Shown here in pieces: positions 26,286 through 35,810 of a stretch of DNA of 64,000 nt. This stretch comes from Rhodospirillaceae bacterium (GTDB taxonomy: Bacteria > Pseudomonadota > Alphaproteobacteria > UBA828). The notes under the pieces were generated by a model. That model saw only the letters and a program-made list of their open reading frames with translations. It searched no databases and was not told where the DNA came from. A program made the translations under genes and the position numbers. Location of the stretch: NCBI GenBank assembly GCA_002728135.1, contig PBVE01000005.1, positions 62,001 through 126,000 of the forward strand, read 5' to 3'. Position 1 is the stretch's first letter. Every line of letters begins with the position of its first letter.

Positions 26286-26789
26286 ATTAATATACCAGCT
26301 AAACCAGAAGATTTATTTAAAAGACTGGATTTCTTAGGAATTGAAAGTCATACAAAGACGCACCCTGCAGTTTATACTACCGAAGAAGCTTCTAAATACT
26401 GTTCAAATATGCCAGGTGCACACTGTAAGACTCTATTTTTAAAAGATAAAAAGGGCGAACTATGGTTAGTCATGTCGTTAGATTATCGACGCATAAATAT
26501 GAAAAAACTTCAGAATCTTCTGGGTTCAGCAAGACTTTCCTTTGGAAAACCTGATTTATTATATGATATCCTAGGCGTAAAACCAGGTTCTGTCACTCCA
26601 TTTTCCCTAATAAATGATACTAATCATATGATAAAACCAATATTAGATGAGGGCATAATAAACTCAGAGGTAGCAAATTTTCATCCATTAACAAATACTA
26701 TGACAACGGCTATAAAACCTTCAGATTTAAAGTTATTTATTGCTGACTGTGGTCATACTATCCGTATAATTGACTTAGATCTCGCTTAA
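26286..26789 (+). CDS. Prolyl-tRNA editing protein, ProX/YbaK-like, apparent ATT start
   Basis: The deacylase fold clears misacylated tRNA-Pro. Conserved text: KTHPAVYTTEEASKY, MPGAHCKTLFLKDKKGELWL, and LLGVKPGSVTPFSLINDT-like, with Lys in CKTLFLKD. The family N-terminus (PAKPEDLFKRLDFLGIESHT) lies upstream of the first ATG (26409), and an in-frame TAA at 26280 closes the frame. Between them the only possible starts are ATT 26286, ATA 26292 and CTG 26325. GGAG at 26273-26276 is 9 bases from ATT, which gives MNIPAKPEDLF and a 167-residue protein of normal length. Starting at 26409 would remove about 41 conserved residues. Confidence 0.8.
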   Translation: MNIPAKPEDLFKRLDFLGIESHTKTHPAVYTTEEASKYCSNMPGAHCKTLFLKDKKGELWLVMSLDYRRINMKKLQNLLGSARLSFGKPDLLYDILGVKPGSVTPFSLINDTNHMIKPILDEGIINSEVANFHPLTNTMTTAIKPSDLKLFIADCGHTIRIIDLDLA

Positions 26790-26920
26790 TGAAGTAAAAT
26801 ATGAACCAAAAAAATTTAATTTGATAAGAAATTACACTTGCGTTGAAAAAAAACAACTGCCATTTAGATGAAACCAAACAATTTATGGTCTAAAATACTA
26901 ACTTTTTAGGAATATGAGCT

Positions 26921-27838
26921 ATGGAATCAATAATTGGTCAAGCCGGAAATAGTGGAGAACAAAACCTAGACCTTGTTAAGGAGAGCTCTACAGCCAACTT
27001 TGCTGACGATGTGATTCAAGCCTCAGCCGAATTACCTGTTTTAGTCGATTTTTGGGCACCCTGGTGCGGACCCTGTAAACAATTAACTCCCGTTTTAGAA
27101 AAATTAGTAAGAGCCGCATCAGGGAAAATCCGGCTTGTAAAAATTAATATTGACGAGAATCAGGAGCTCGCCACACAGCTACAAGTGCAGTCTATTCCAA
27201 TGGTTTATGCTTTTAAAGATGGCCAACCAGTGGATGGCTTCATGGGTGCACTTCCTGAAAGTCAGATTCGTGATTTTATTGAAAAGTTGATTGGGCCAGT
27301 AGGTCCATCTCCCAGCGAGGAAGTTATGAATATGGCAAAAGAAGCATTTTCTCAAGAAGACTTTAAAACGGCAGCAAATTTATTTTCTCAGGTAATGCAA
27401 AATAATCCGGGCGAAGCCGCAGCAATAGCTGGACTTACAAAGTGCTATATTGGTATGGGTGAAGCTGATCAAGCCCGTGAAATAATTGATTCTTTGGATG
27501 AAGAGACATCTTCTCACCCCGAGGTTTCTAGTGCCATAGCAGCTCTGAATCTAAAGGAGCAAAGTTCCAATAATAATGATGATGTTTCCAAACTAGAAAA
27601 AGATTTAACTGATGACCCAAACAACCACCAAGCTCGCTATGATTTAGCCACAGCACTTTCTAGTTCTGGGAGTCATGAAGCAGCAATTGATCATTTAGTA
27701 GAAATAATTAAACATAATCGTAAATGGAATGAAGATCAGGCACGAGAACAACTTCTGAAAATCTTTGAGGCTCTTGGCCCAACAGACCCCATTACCGTTG
27801 CTGGTAGAAGGAAACTATCAACAGTTCTTTTTTCGTAA
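26921..27838 (+). CDS. ybbN: Thioredoxin-TPR co-chaperone (YbbN/CnoX-like)
   Basis: The 305-residue protein starts with a thioredoxin fold (residues ~22-125; VDFWAPWCGPCKQLTPVLEK) followed by TPR-like helices (EEVMNMAKEAFSQEDFKTAA onward). YbbN/CnoX proteins guard clients from oxidation and hand them to GroEL. Here the motif is a full CGPC, as in redox-active thioredoxins, whereas E. coli CnoX has lost one Cys; redox activity is therefore likely. The Lon-N domain gene follows after 23 bases. Confidence 0.87.
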   Translation: MESIIGQAGNSGEQNLDLVKESSTANFADDVIQASAELPVLVDFWAPWCGPCKQLTPVLEKLVRAASGKIRLVKINIDENQELATQLQVQSIPMVYAFKDGQPVDGFMGALPESQIRDFIEKLIGPVGPSPSEEVMNMAKEAFSQEDFKTAANLFSQVMQNNPGEAAAIAGLTKCYIGMGEADQAREIIDSLDEETSSHPEVSSAIAALNLKEQSSNNNDDVSKLEKDLTDDPNNHQARYDLATALSSSGSHEAAIDHLVEIIKHNRKWNEDQAREQLLKIFEALGPTDPITVAGRRKLSTVLFS

Positions 27839-27861
27839 ATATATTAGGAGATAAAGTTACC

Positions 27862-28512
27862 TTGAATAACTTATCACTTGAAGATTTTCCCTCAGTGCTA
27901 CCTATATTTCCTTTATCTGGTGTACTTCTTCTGCCTCATGGGAAATTACCACTAAATATTTTTGAACCTCGCTATCTTCAGATGATAGAGGACTCCATGT
28001 CTTCACATAGAATGATTGGAATGGTTCAACCTATTAATTCTAAAGATATTGATCATATTCCAAGAACATATCCAACAGGATGTCTTGGTAAAATAACTAG
28101 CTTTTCTGAAGTTGAAGATAATCGTTACTACATAACACTTACTGGAATAGTTCGTTTCAAAATCATTAATGAAATGCCATTTAGAGACCTTCTTTATCGC
28201 CAAGTAAATGTAAGTTACACTGATTTTCAAAGTGATTTACTTAAGCCTTCAGAGATCGGACTTAACCGTGAGATTTTACTCCCTGCATTGAAAAATTTCT
28301 TTAAAATGAGAGGCCTATCGGCAAATTGGGATGTTATCAATCAATCAAATGATTCAGAACTACTGGTCAGCCTTGCAATGATTTGCCCTTTCTCATCAAC
28401 TGAAAAGCAGGCATTATTGGAATGTTCAAATTCTGAGACAAGATCTGAGATGCTCCTTACTTTGATTGAAATGGCACAGCATGAAACAAGATCTAAAAAA
28501 GGGCTTCACTAA
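27862..28512 (+). CDS. Lon N-terminal (LON substrate-binding) domain protein
   Basis: The 216-residue stand-alone Lon-N domain begins LEDFPSVLPIFPLSGVLLLP, then LPLNIFEPRYLQMIEDSM and GCLGKITSFSEVEDNRYYITLTG-like strands. There is no AAA+ or protease part. The start is TTG at 27862, with AGGAG 11 bases upstream and no ATG nearby. It probably forms an operon with ybbN, as in other alphaproteobacteria, suggesting a proteostasis role. The molecular function of stand-alone Lon-N proteins is unclear. Confidence 0.82.
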   Translation: MNNLSLEDFPSVLPIFPLSGVLLLPHGKLPLNIFEPRYLQMIEDSMSSHRMIGMVQPINSKDIDHIPRTYPTGCLGKITSFSEVEDNRYYITLTGIVRFKIINEMPFRDLLYRQVNVSYTDFQSDLLKPSEIGLNREILLPALKNFFKMRGLSANWDVINQSNDSELLVSLAMICPFSSTEKQALLECSNSETRSEMLLTLIEMAQHETRSKKGLH

Positions 28513-28568
28513 ATTAACCATAGATCAAATAAACTAATGTGTGATTGGTTTTTAAAATAGGAGACACA

Positions 28569-28757
28569 ATGAATAGTAATTCAATAGACTCAAAGTTACT
28601 AGAAGTTTTAGTTTGTCCACTTTCAAAAGGTCCTTTAGTCTATGACACGAAAATGCAAGAGCTTATTAGTGAGAGTGCTGGTCTTGCCTATCCAGTAAGA
28701 GATGGTATACCAATTATGTTGGTAGAAGAAGCGCGCAAACTTGAAAATAATAAATAA
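28569..28757 (+). CDS. Trm112/UPF0434-like small protein
   Basis: A 62-residue protein from the ATG at 28569 with AGGAG at 28559-28563; the frame opens at 28545, but those codons are leader. [17 protein letters not shown], then [20 protein letters not shown], is the Trm112p-like family (YcaR). Members often have four zinc cysteines; this one keeps only one Cys (VCPLS), like many bacterial forms. Homologues activate methyltransferases in eukaryotes; the bacterial role is not settled. Confidence 0.82.
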   Translation: MNSNSIDSKLLEVLVCPLSKGPLVYDTKMQELISESAGLAYPVRDGIPIMLVEEARKLENNK

Positions 28758-28762
28758 TAAAA

Positions 28763-29143
28763 ATGGATAAATCTTTATCACCATTCAAAACACAATCTTG
28801 GCCCACAGAAATTAGATATAAGAAAAAACTCAATACTCTTGAAATTGATTTTGATGACGGTGTTTCATATTCTTATTCAGCAGAATTACTAAGAGTTGAG
28901 TCCCCTAGTGCAGAGATTCGTGGCCACGATGGAGAAAAAAAAATCATAGGTGGATGTATAAATGTATCAATAAAAGACATCCAATCTGTAGGAAATTATG
29001 CAATCCGTCTAGTTTTCAATGATGGACACGACACAGGTATATTTTCGTGGAGCTACTTGCGTTATTTAGGCGATAATCGTGATAAAATCTGGGCAAAATA
29101 TTTGAACGAGCTAGAAAAGAATGGTCAAAGCAGAGATCTATAG
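28763..29143 (+). CDS. DUF971 (GBBH-like N-terminal) domain protein
   Basis: This 126-residue protein consists of the domain found at the N-terminus of gamma-butyrobetaine hydroxylase: SWPTEIRYKKKLNTLEIDFD, LLRVESPSAEIRGHDG, then VGNYAIRLVFNDGHDTGIFS and YLRYLG. Alone it is often linked to Fe-S (Mrp/ApbC) genes, but none is here. It lies 5 bases after the Trm112-like gene, so it is probably the last gene of the ybbN-lonN-trm112 run. Function not known. Confidence 0.8.
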   Translation: MDKSLSPFKTQSWPTEIRYKKKLNTLEIDFDDGVSYSYSAELLRVESPSAEIRGHDGEKKIIGGCINVSIKDIQSVGNYAIRLVFNDGHDTGIFSWSYLRYLGDNRDKIWAKYLNELEKNGQSRDL

Positions 29144-29158
29144 CTGAATATAATTCAG
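29144..29158. terminator. Short hairpin between converging DUF971 and msrA genes
   Basis: CTGAAT-ATA-ATTCAG forms a 6-bp stem with a 3-base loop directly after the DUF971 stop, followed by an A/T-rich stretch. The stem is weak and low in GC, so this is only a possible terminator. Confidence 0.3.
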
Positions 29159-29182
29159 TTATAAAATAGTGAGTTAAATTAA

Positions 29183-29641
29183 TTATCTCCGCTGTGATTT
29201 TTCATAATATTGCTGATGGTATTCTTCTGCAGGCCAGAATGTCTCCATTGATACTATTTCAGTTACAACTTCACTTGTAAAAATACCTGAATCTTGGACA
29301 TTTACCATACTTTCATGGGCAATCTCTTTTTCCTCATCTGTTTGATAAAAAATTACTGAACGGTATTGGCTACCGATGTCTAATCCTTGTCTATTAAGTT
29401 GTGTTGGATCGTGCATTTTCCAAAATTCAACGAGTAAACTCTCAAAATTTACTAGTTTAGGGTCATAAGTTATTTGAACAACCTCAGCATGACCAGTTTT
29501 GTCAGAACACACTTGTTCATAGGTTGGGTTGTCAGTAGCACCCCCCATATATCCAACTTTTGTTTTAATTACACCTTCAATTTGGCGAAAAAGAAACTCA
29601 GGTTTCCAAAAACACCCTGCTCCAAAAGTTGCTATAGCCAT
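29183..29641 (-). CDS. msrA: Peptide-methionine (S)-S-oxide reductase
   Basis: The 152-residue enzyme repairs oxidised methionine. [10 protein letters not shown] holds the catalytic Cys near residue 10, followed by [26 protein letters not shown] and [20 protein letters not shown]. The chain ends right after EEYHQQYY, without the C-terminal Gly-rich tail that carries the recycling cysteines in longer MsrA proteins, so regeneration must use the remaining Cys or an external thiol. Its start is 42 bases downstream of the ubiH-like stop. Confidence 0.93.
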   Translation of the reverse strand: MAIATFGAGCFWKPEFLFRQIEGVIKTKVGYMGGATDNPTYEQVCSDKTGHAEVVQITYDPKLVNFESLLVEFWKMHDPTQLNRQGLDIGSQYRSVIFYQTDEEKEIAHESMVNVQDSGIFTSEVVTEIVSMETFWPAEEYHQQYYEKSQRR

Positions 29642-29683
29642 CCAATCTCTCTTTCTCTGTGTGATAACTTTGTTGATTACATA

Positions 29684-30895
29684 TTAAATTTGTTCCCCAC
29701 GAACTAATCTTGGAAGATCACCCACAAGGCCCATTGCATGCCGCATAAAAAAACGTTTGATTGGAGGAGCTTGGTTTACAGCACTAAGGCCCATTCCTCG
29801 AACAACCTGCAACGCACCACTATGGTTTGAAAAAAGATGATTAAGTCCATGTGTTACAGCTATCATCATTACTGAGTCAAAACGTCGATAGCTTTGATAT
29901 TTCTTTAATAATTCATCATTACCCAAATCCAATCCTAAGCGACAGTTTTCAACAATAAATTCAGCAAGTATAGCACAATCGCGAATTCCAAGATTGAATC
30001 CTTGTCCTGCAATAGGGTGAATACTATGGGCGGCATCACCAATTAAGGCAAGTCGCCTTGAAACGTAATTATTTGCATGACATAAAGATAGGGGATAACT
30101 CCAACGTGATCCCACTAGATCTATCCTCCCAAGAAAATTGCCAAACCTTTCTCTAAGCTCATTCATAAAATCTTGAGGTTTTAGATTTAATATTTTTGGA
30201 GCAATAGAATTCTTTTCAGTCCAAACAATGGAGGAGCAGTTATTTGCTAAGGGCAAAATAGCAAATGGACCCGAAGGTAAAAATCTTTCATGAGCAATTC
30301 CTTGATGTGAGTATTCATGTTTTACAGTACAAACTATCCCTGTCTGTTTATATGGTATCTCGGTAACTTTTATAGCAGCCTGTTGTCTCATAAATGAATT
30401 GCGCCCATCTGCTGCAACAGCCAAGGATGATTCTATCTTGTCCCCATTAGAAAGATTAAAAATTACAAAATTATTTCTAAAATCAACAGATTTTACTGAG
30501 ATTGGTACATATTGTTTTATATTGGGATATTCTTTGATTTTTTGCAGTAAACTTTGCCTTAACGAACGATTTTCAACCATCCAACCTAAGGGGTCATCAC
30601 CGACATCAAGATGGTCATAATGCAGAAAAAAAGGAGAGTTGCCATCAGAAACTCTAATTTGCAAAATTGGTTGTGCCTGTGATTTTATATTAGACCAAAC
30701 ACCAATTGTATCTAGTAAGTTTTTGGAACCTAACGCAATCGAGGAGGCTCTTCCATCAAACTCTTTGCTTAAGTAATTATCAAGAGGTATTGAGTCAATA
30801 ATTGCAGTTTCTACACCATATTGGCCTAATGCAACACCAAGTGTGAGGCCAACTAAACCGCCACCACATATTACTACATCAAATCTTTTGTTCAT
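29684..30895 (-). CDS. FAD-dependent UbiH/UbiF/COQ6 family hydroxylase
   Basis: The protein has about 403 residues from the ATG at 30895 (the frame can start six codons earlier at 30913). It is a flavoprotein monooxygenase with DVVICGGGLVGLTLGVALGQ for FAD binding, AADGRNSFMRQQAAI (the DG motif), and LIGDAAHSIHPIAGQGFNLG (the GD motif typical of ubiquinone hydroxylases). It probably hydroxylates the ubiquinone ring; which position (C1, C5 or C6) cannot be told, because alphaproteobacterial UbiL/UbiM/UbiH overlap. Confidence 0.85.
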   Translation of the reverse strand: MNKRFDVVICGGGLVGLTLGVALGQYGVETAIIDSIPLDNYLSKEFDGRASSIALGSKNLLDTIGVWSNIKSQAQPILQIRVSDGNSPFFLHYDHLDVGDDPLGWMVENRSLRQSLLQKIKEYPNIKQYVPISVKSVDFRNNFVIFNLSNGDKIESSLAVAADGRNSFMRQQAAIKVTEIPYKQTGIVCTVKHEYSHQGIAHERFLPSGPFAILPLANNCSSIVWTEKNSIAPKILNLKPQDFMNELRERFGNFLGRIDLVGSRWSYPLSLCHANNYVSRRLALIGDAAHSIHPIAGQGFNLGIRDCAILAEFIVENCRLGLDLGNDELLKKYQSYRRFDSVMMIAVTHGLNHLFSNHSGALQVVRGMGLSAVNQAPPIKRFFMRHAMGLVGDLPRLVRGEQI

Positions 30896-30974
30896 ATTAT
30901 ATAACTCAAACATTTATTAAAGATAAAATGATTTATAAATAGGTATCATAACTAAATTACAATAGGTAAATTTT

Positions 30975-32354
30975 ATGAATGAAAATTGGCACATGACAAG
31001 CGCCATAGAATTAGGCTTAGCGATAGAAAAGGGATATATAGACCCTCGCGAACTTACAGAATATTTTCTTGACCGTATAAGTAAATTAGATCCACATAAT
31101 AAGATCTATTTACGTACAACTACAGATCGAGCGAGAACGGCAGCAAGATCTGCCTTCTCTAGATCAAAATCAGGTCTTAGACTCTCAATACTAGATGGGG
31201 TTCCCATTTCATGGAAAGATCTTTTTGATACTAATGGAGATATTACAAGTCATGGATCACCTATATTAATAAATCGTATAGCAAAACAAGATGCAATTGT
31301 AGTTGAAAGAGCTGAGCTTGCTGGTTTGGTTTGTTTAGGTAAAACAAACCAAACAGAATATGCCTTTTCTATTTTGGGATTAAACCCCCACTTTGGAACA
31401 CCTTCAAATCCATTTGATAATGTAACAGAACGTTTGCCTGGGGGCTCAACATCAGGTGGAGCTGTTTCAGTATCATCAGGATTAGCTGCAGCCGCTATTG
31501 GATCTGATACTGGAGGGTCTGTGAGAGTTCCTTCTGCATGGAATGGTCTTGTGGGTTTGAAAACAAGCTTTGGCAGACTTCCATTACAAGGTGTTTTACC
31601 TTTATCTACAAGCTTAGATACAGTTGGGCCATTAACCCGCAATGTAGATGATGCAGCTGCAATATTTAGTATTTTAGATGGAAAATCGAGTACAAATGTT
31701 AAACCTTGGATTAACATTTTTGGTATTTCACCAAAATTAATTCAATTAGTTTGTCCTAAAGGTTTTGTATGGGAAAAATTAACCCCAGATATTGAGTCCG
31801 TTACTATAAATGCTATTGAGAAAATTTCTTCTTCTGGAGTAACAATCACTACTAAAGAAGTCAAAGAGCTATCAGAGGTAGATTCCCTCATAAATCATTT
31901 TGGTCCATACCACGCTTCAGAGTGTCATGCTATATGGGGTTCGCAAATTGAAAATAATCCCAACCTAGTTTACCCACCAATCTTAGAACGTATACGTCTA
32001 GGTGGAAAAATGACAGCTAGCTCAGTAGAACAAATAAAAAATAAGCTCCAAATAGCTACCAATTCATTACATGGATGGATGAAAGAACATGGTATTCTTG
32101 TATGTCCTACAGTCCCTATAACCCCGCCAAGTATAAAAGAGGTTGAAAAAAACTTCGAATTTTGGAAAAAAACAAATAGTGAAGTATTGAGAAATACTAG
32201 ACTTGGTAATTTTCTAAATTGTTGTGCCATTACTTTGCCATGTGGAAAAGATAATAATGGTATTCCGATTGGCTTAATGCTTATGGCTCCTTGGGGTGAT
32301 GATGAACTTCTTTTAGAGGTTGCAGCAACAATTGAAAGAATTCTTAATTCTTAA
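30975..32354 (+). CDS. Amidase signature (AS) family hydrolase
   Basis: The 459-residue protein has the Ser-cisSer-Lys triad regions: GVPISWKDLFDT with the Lys, GGSTSGGAVSVSSGLAAAAI with the cis-Ser, and GSDTGGSVRVPSAWNGLVGL with the nucleophile Ser. It acts on amide bonds, probably cytosolic; the substrate is unknown. It is not convincingly GatA, because gatB and gatC are absent and the C-terminal half differs. It stands alone between divergent ubiH and ftsK. Confidence 0.85.
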   Translation: MNENWHMTSAIELGLAIEKGYIDPRELTEYFLDRISKLDPHNKIYLRTTTDRARTAARSAFSRSKSGLRLSILDGVPISWKDLFDTNGDITSHGSPILINRIAKQDAIVVERAELAGLVCLGKTNQTEYAFSILGLNPHFGTPSNPFDNVTERLPGGSTSGGAVSVSSGLAAAAIGSDTGGSVRVPSAWNGLVGLKTSFGRLPLQGVLPLSTSLDTVGPLTRNVDDAAAIFSILDGKSSTNVKPWINIFGISPKLIQLVCPKGFVWEKLTPDIESVTINAIEKISSSGVTITTKEVKELSEVDSLINHFGPYHASECHAIWGSQIENNPNLVYPPILERIRLGGKMTASSVEQIKNKLQIATNSLHGWMKEHGILVCPTVPITPPSIKEVEKNFEFWKKTNSEVLRNTRLGNFLNCCAITLPCGKDNNGIPIGLMLMAPWGDDELLLEVAATIERILNS

Positions 32355-32518
32355 AAGTAATAGTTTTATTTTTAATTATCAAAACCAACACTATCTTGAT
32401 TAACCAATATTTTTAACTGCTAAACTTTGACCATATTGGGAGGATATTAAATATGCCGATACTATGAGACAAACTTCAAGTTTTGAAGATCAACACAAAA
32501 TTGGTATAAATATATTTG

Positions 32519-34969
32519 ATGGCTATGAAAAACAAAAATAATAATCGTGCACCTTTTTTGCCCCAGGCAATGAGTCGTTTCATAAAAAACAGAGCTATCG
32601 AGCTCTGGGGCCTTACTTTTGTTATAATAGCTATACTTGTATGTATTTCTCTAGCTTCATTTAGCCAAAATGACACATCATTTAATTCTACTGGTTTTGG
32701 GCCTACAGAAAATTTACTTGGTCAACCAGGCGCATATCTTGCTGACCTATTGTTACAAGGTTTTGGTTTAGGATCATGTCTACTGATACTAGTTTTTTTA
32801 GCTTGGGGCTGGGTGTTTATTACACATCAAAGATTTAAATTGATTTGGCTTAGAATAACTCTGACACCCATAGTGTTAATTTGTTTTGCTGTTGGGCTTT
32901 CAAGTTCAGGAGAACCTATTATTTGGCCTACAAATTCTGGGCTTGGAGGAGTTGGGGGGTTTGTGATTTCCAATCAATTGCAAAACCTCATTGGAAATTC
33001 TCTTGGTGCTCTTATCGGCCTTAGTTCTGTTTCCTTCATTCTAGGTTGTTTAACTTTTGTGGGGTCAAGTGGATTAAAACGTAAAGAATGGCTATTACTT
33101 TTTAAAATGTTATGGAATTTTATAAAGTTTATAGGAAAAATAAATCGTAAATTAGTGGGATGGTTATTCATTAACAATTTAAAACTTGAAACAGATAAAA
33201 ATAATGAGCTTAAGTCAGGTGATCCAGATCTTAATCAAAATACCAATAAAACAAACAAATTTTCTTTTTGGAAATATTTTATAGCTAGTTCTTCAAGTAA
33301 TTTTAAGACCGAGCCTAAACTTTATAAAAATAGTTTAGATCCTAATCGAGAAACGAAATCTATTTCCTCAAACAATAATGGGATAGTTAAGCAAAAAGTG
33401 AAGTCCCCAAAACCCAGTAACCGTGGAATTCGTGAAGGGCAAAGAACACTTGATTTGACAGCTGGCGCTGAGTATGAGCTTCCAGCTCTATCTTTATTAG
33501 CAGAATCAAAACAAAAGAAATTAACTAAATTATATTCAGAAGAATCCTTAGAACAAAATGCTAAACTTTTATTATCAGTATTAGATGATTTTGGCGTATA
33601 TGGTGAAATACAGAAGGTACATCCAGGGCCGGTAGTTACACTATATGAGTTTGTACCTCAAGCAGGCACCCGCACCTCAAGGGTTATTGGCTTAGCAGAT
33701 GACATAGCGAGATCAATGAGTGCAATTTCTGTCAGGGTTGCAACAATACCTGGAAAAAATGTCATAGGTATCGAACTCCCTAATTCAGAAAGAGAAGGTG
33801 TTTTGCTTCGTGAATTACTCGGTAGCGAAGCATATGAAAACACTTCTGCTAAATTAGCCCTAGCTCTAGGAAAAACAATATCTGGAGAACCATTGATAGC
33901 TGACTTAGCTAGAATGCCACATCTCTTAGTTGCAGGCACCACTGGTTCTGGTAAATCAGTGGCTGTAAATAGTATGATTCTCTCTTTACTATACAGACTA
34001 TCTCCTGAGCAATGTCGATTAATATTAATTGACCCAAAAATGTTAGAACTATCTGTTTATGATGACATACCTCATCTTTTAACCCCAGTAGTAACTGACC
34101 CAAGTAAAGCAGTAGTTGCCCTTAAATGGGTAGTAAGAGAGATGGAAAATAGATATCAAGCAATGTCTAAGCTAGGTGTAAGGAATATTACTGGCTACAA
34201 CAAACGCCTAGCTGATGCTCGCAAAAAAGAAGAAACCTTGAGTCGTCGTGTTCAAGTAGGACTTGATAGTGAAACAGGCCAGCCATTATACGAGGAACAA
34301 GGGCTAGATTTGTGTCCTATGCCATATATTGTTGTAGTAGTAGATGAAATGGCAGATTTAATGCTCGTTGCAGGTAAAGATATTGAAGGAGCAGTGCAAA
34401 GGCTTGCACAAATGGCACGGGCAGCAGGTATTCATTTGATTATGGCAACACAACGCCCTTCAGTAGATGTCATCACAGGCACAATTAAAGCTAACTTTCC
34501 TTCGAGAATAAGCTTTCAAGTCACATCTAAAATTGATAGTCGAACTATTTTAGGCGAAGCAGGTGCTGAGCAGCTTCTTGGCCAAGGTGATATGTTACTT
34601 CTTGAAGGTGGAGGTCGCTTAACTAGGGTTCATGGACCCCTTGTAACTGATAATGAAGTTGAAAAGGTAATAAAATCCCTTAGAGCACAAGGAGTAGCTG
34701 ATTACAAATCAGAGGTTATAGAAGAAGTTAATACTGGCGAAACTCTTTTAGCAGAAAATACTAATGATGATCCATTATATGATCAAGCCGTTGCATTAGT
34801 TGCAAGAGAACGCAAGGCATCTACTAGTTTTGTTCAACGTCACCTTCAGATCGGATATAATCGTGCTGCCCGAATTGTTGAACAAATGGAGTCTGAAGGT
34901 ATTATTAGTCAAGCAAATCACGTAGGCAAACGGGAAGTGCTGATTAGTGATTATTCAGGAAACAATTGA
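32519..34969 (+). CDS. ftsK: DNA translocase FtsK
   Basis: The ~816-residue protein pumps chromosome termini through the division septum toward dif. It has four to five N-terminal membrane helices (to ~185), a short linker (~190-310), then the motor: GTTGSGKSVAVNSMILSLLY is Walker A near 473-480, VVVVDEMADLMLVAGKD Walker B, and MATQRPSVDVITGTIKANFP follows. The C-terminal gamma winged helix (YDQAVALVARERKASTSFVQ) binds KOPS. The linker is short compared with E. coli. ATG at 32519 is preferred; 32525 is possible. lolA follows. Confidence 0.95.
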   Translation: MAMKNKNNNRAPFLPQAMSRFIKNRAIELWGLTFVIIAILVCISLASFSQNDTSFNSTGFGPTENLLGQPGAYLADLLLQGFGLGSCLLILVFLAWGWVFITHQRFKLIWLRITLTPIVLICFAVGLSSSGEPIIWPTNSGLGGVGGFVISNQLQNLIGNSLGALIGLSSVSFILGCLTFVGSSGLKRKEWLLLFKMLWNFIKFIGKINRKLVGWLFINNLKLETDKNNELKSGDPDLNQNTNKTNKFSFWKYFIASSSSNFKTEPKLYKNSLDPNRETKSISSNNNGIVKQKVKSPKPSNRGIREGQRTLDLTAGAEYELPALSLLAESKQKKLTKLYSEESLEQNAKLLLSVLDDFGVYGEIQKVHPGPVVTLYEFVPQAGTRTSRVIGLADDIARSMSAISVRVATIPGKNVIGIELPNSEREGVLLRELLGSEAYENTSAKLALALGKTISGEPLIADLARMPHLLVAGTTGSGKSVAVNSMILSLLYRLSPEQCRLILIDPKMLELSVYDDIPHLLTPVVTDPSKAVVALKWVVREMENRYQAMSKLGVRNITGYNKRLADARKKEETLSRRVQVGLDSETGQPLYEEQGLDLCPMPYIVVVVDEMADLMLVAGKDIEGAVQRLAQMARAAGIHLIMATQRPSVDVITGTIKANFPSRISFQVTSKIDSRTILGEAGAEQLLGQGDMLLLEGGGRLTRVHGPLVTDNEVEKVIKSLRAQGVADYKSEVIEEVNTGETLLAENTNDDPLYDQAVALVARERKASTSFVQRHLQIGYNRAARIVEQMESEGIISQANHVGKREVLISDYSGNN

Positions 34970-35009
34970 AAATGATATTTGAATACATTTAAGCTAATGG
35001 AAAAATATT

Positions 35010-35693
35010 TTGTATTTTCTAATACGTAAAAAATCAAAAAATAAAAAGAGCGTATATGGATATTTCTTACATGCTTCTTTGATAATTATCATGCCAATGT
35101 GCATCTTGTTTGATGTAAGTGCACAAGAAGTAGAATCATTTGAGGACGATCATAAAAATATAGCAAAAATAAAAAATATTGAAGACTATATGAATAGTAT
35201 TAAAACTCTAAAAGCTAGGTTTTTGCAGATTTCTTCAGAAGGAGAGTTTTCTGAAGGAACTTTTTATCTCAAACGTCCAGGGAAAATTCGAGTTGAATAT
35301 GATCCTCCTTCACCAATTCTTATAGTTGGTGATGGATTTTTGCTTCATTATCATGATAGGGAGCTTGGGCAAATAAACGATTGGCCCATATTTGATACTC
35401 CTCTTGGAGCCTTAAGCGATGATTACATTAAATTGAACGATCAACTGTTAATAACCAGTTTTAAGTATACCCCCGGCGTTATTAAATTACGTCTAGTACA
35501 ACGAGATGATCCTGAAATTGGTGGAATTACATTAGTTTTCACTGAGTCACCTCTAGCTTTAAGGCAGTGGGAAATAGATGATTCTCAAGGTCTTACGACG
35601 CAGATAGATTTATTTGATATAAGTACAAATCTAAAATTAGATCCAAGGCTTTTTATATTTGATGACCCAAGAAAAGAAACAAATATACGTTGA
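35010..35693 (+). CDS. lolA: Outer-membrane lipoprotein carrier LolA
   Basis: The periplasmic chaperone carries lipoproteins from LolCDE to LolB or its equivalent. A signal peptide is seen (basic KKSKNKKS, hydrophobic ASLIIIMPMCILFDV, cleavage after SAQ), then the LolA fold: MNSIKTLKARFLQISSEGEF, GTFYLKRPGKIRVEYDPPSP, and LITSFKYTPGVIKLRL-like strands. The frame begins with TTG at 35010 without a clear Shine-Dalgarno, so the start is uncertain. It lies downstream of ftsK, the standard alphaproteobacterial order. Confidence 0.88.
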   Translation: MYFLIRKKSKNKKSVYGYFLHASLIIIMPMCILFDVSAQEVESFEDDHKNIAKIKNIEDYMNSIKTLKARFLQISSEGEFSEGTFYLKRPGKIRVEYDPPSPILIVGDGFLLHYHDRELGQINDWPIFDTPLGALSDDYIKLNDQLLITSFKYTPGVIKLRLVQRDDPEIGGITLVFTESPLALRQWEIDDSQGLTTQIDLFDISTNLKLDPRLFIFDDPRKETNIR

Positions 35694-35810
35694 TTCATAA
35701 CATAACCCTATTTGGAATTTATGCGAATATCCTATTTATGTGAGTGTTTTAGTAGATAAAAGATTTTTCACTAAAAATTGAAGGTAAAATTCTGTAAAGA
35801 TAAGAAATTA

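Noticed and set aside
30890-30905. GTTCATATTATATAAC, similar to the twin palindromes upstream of pepM
   Set aside because: The right arm is not conserved and the left arm contains the start codon of the UbiH-like gene; probably coincidence.
30975-32354. GatA subunit of the tRNA amidotransferase
   Set aside because: The amidase signature is present, but gatB and gatC are absent next to it and the C-terminal half is unlike GatA.
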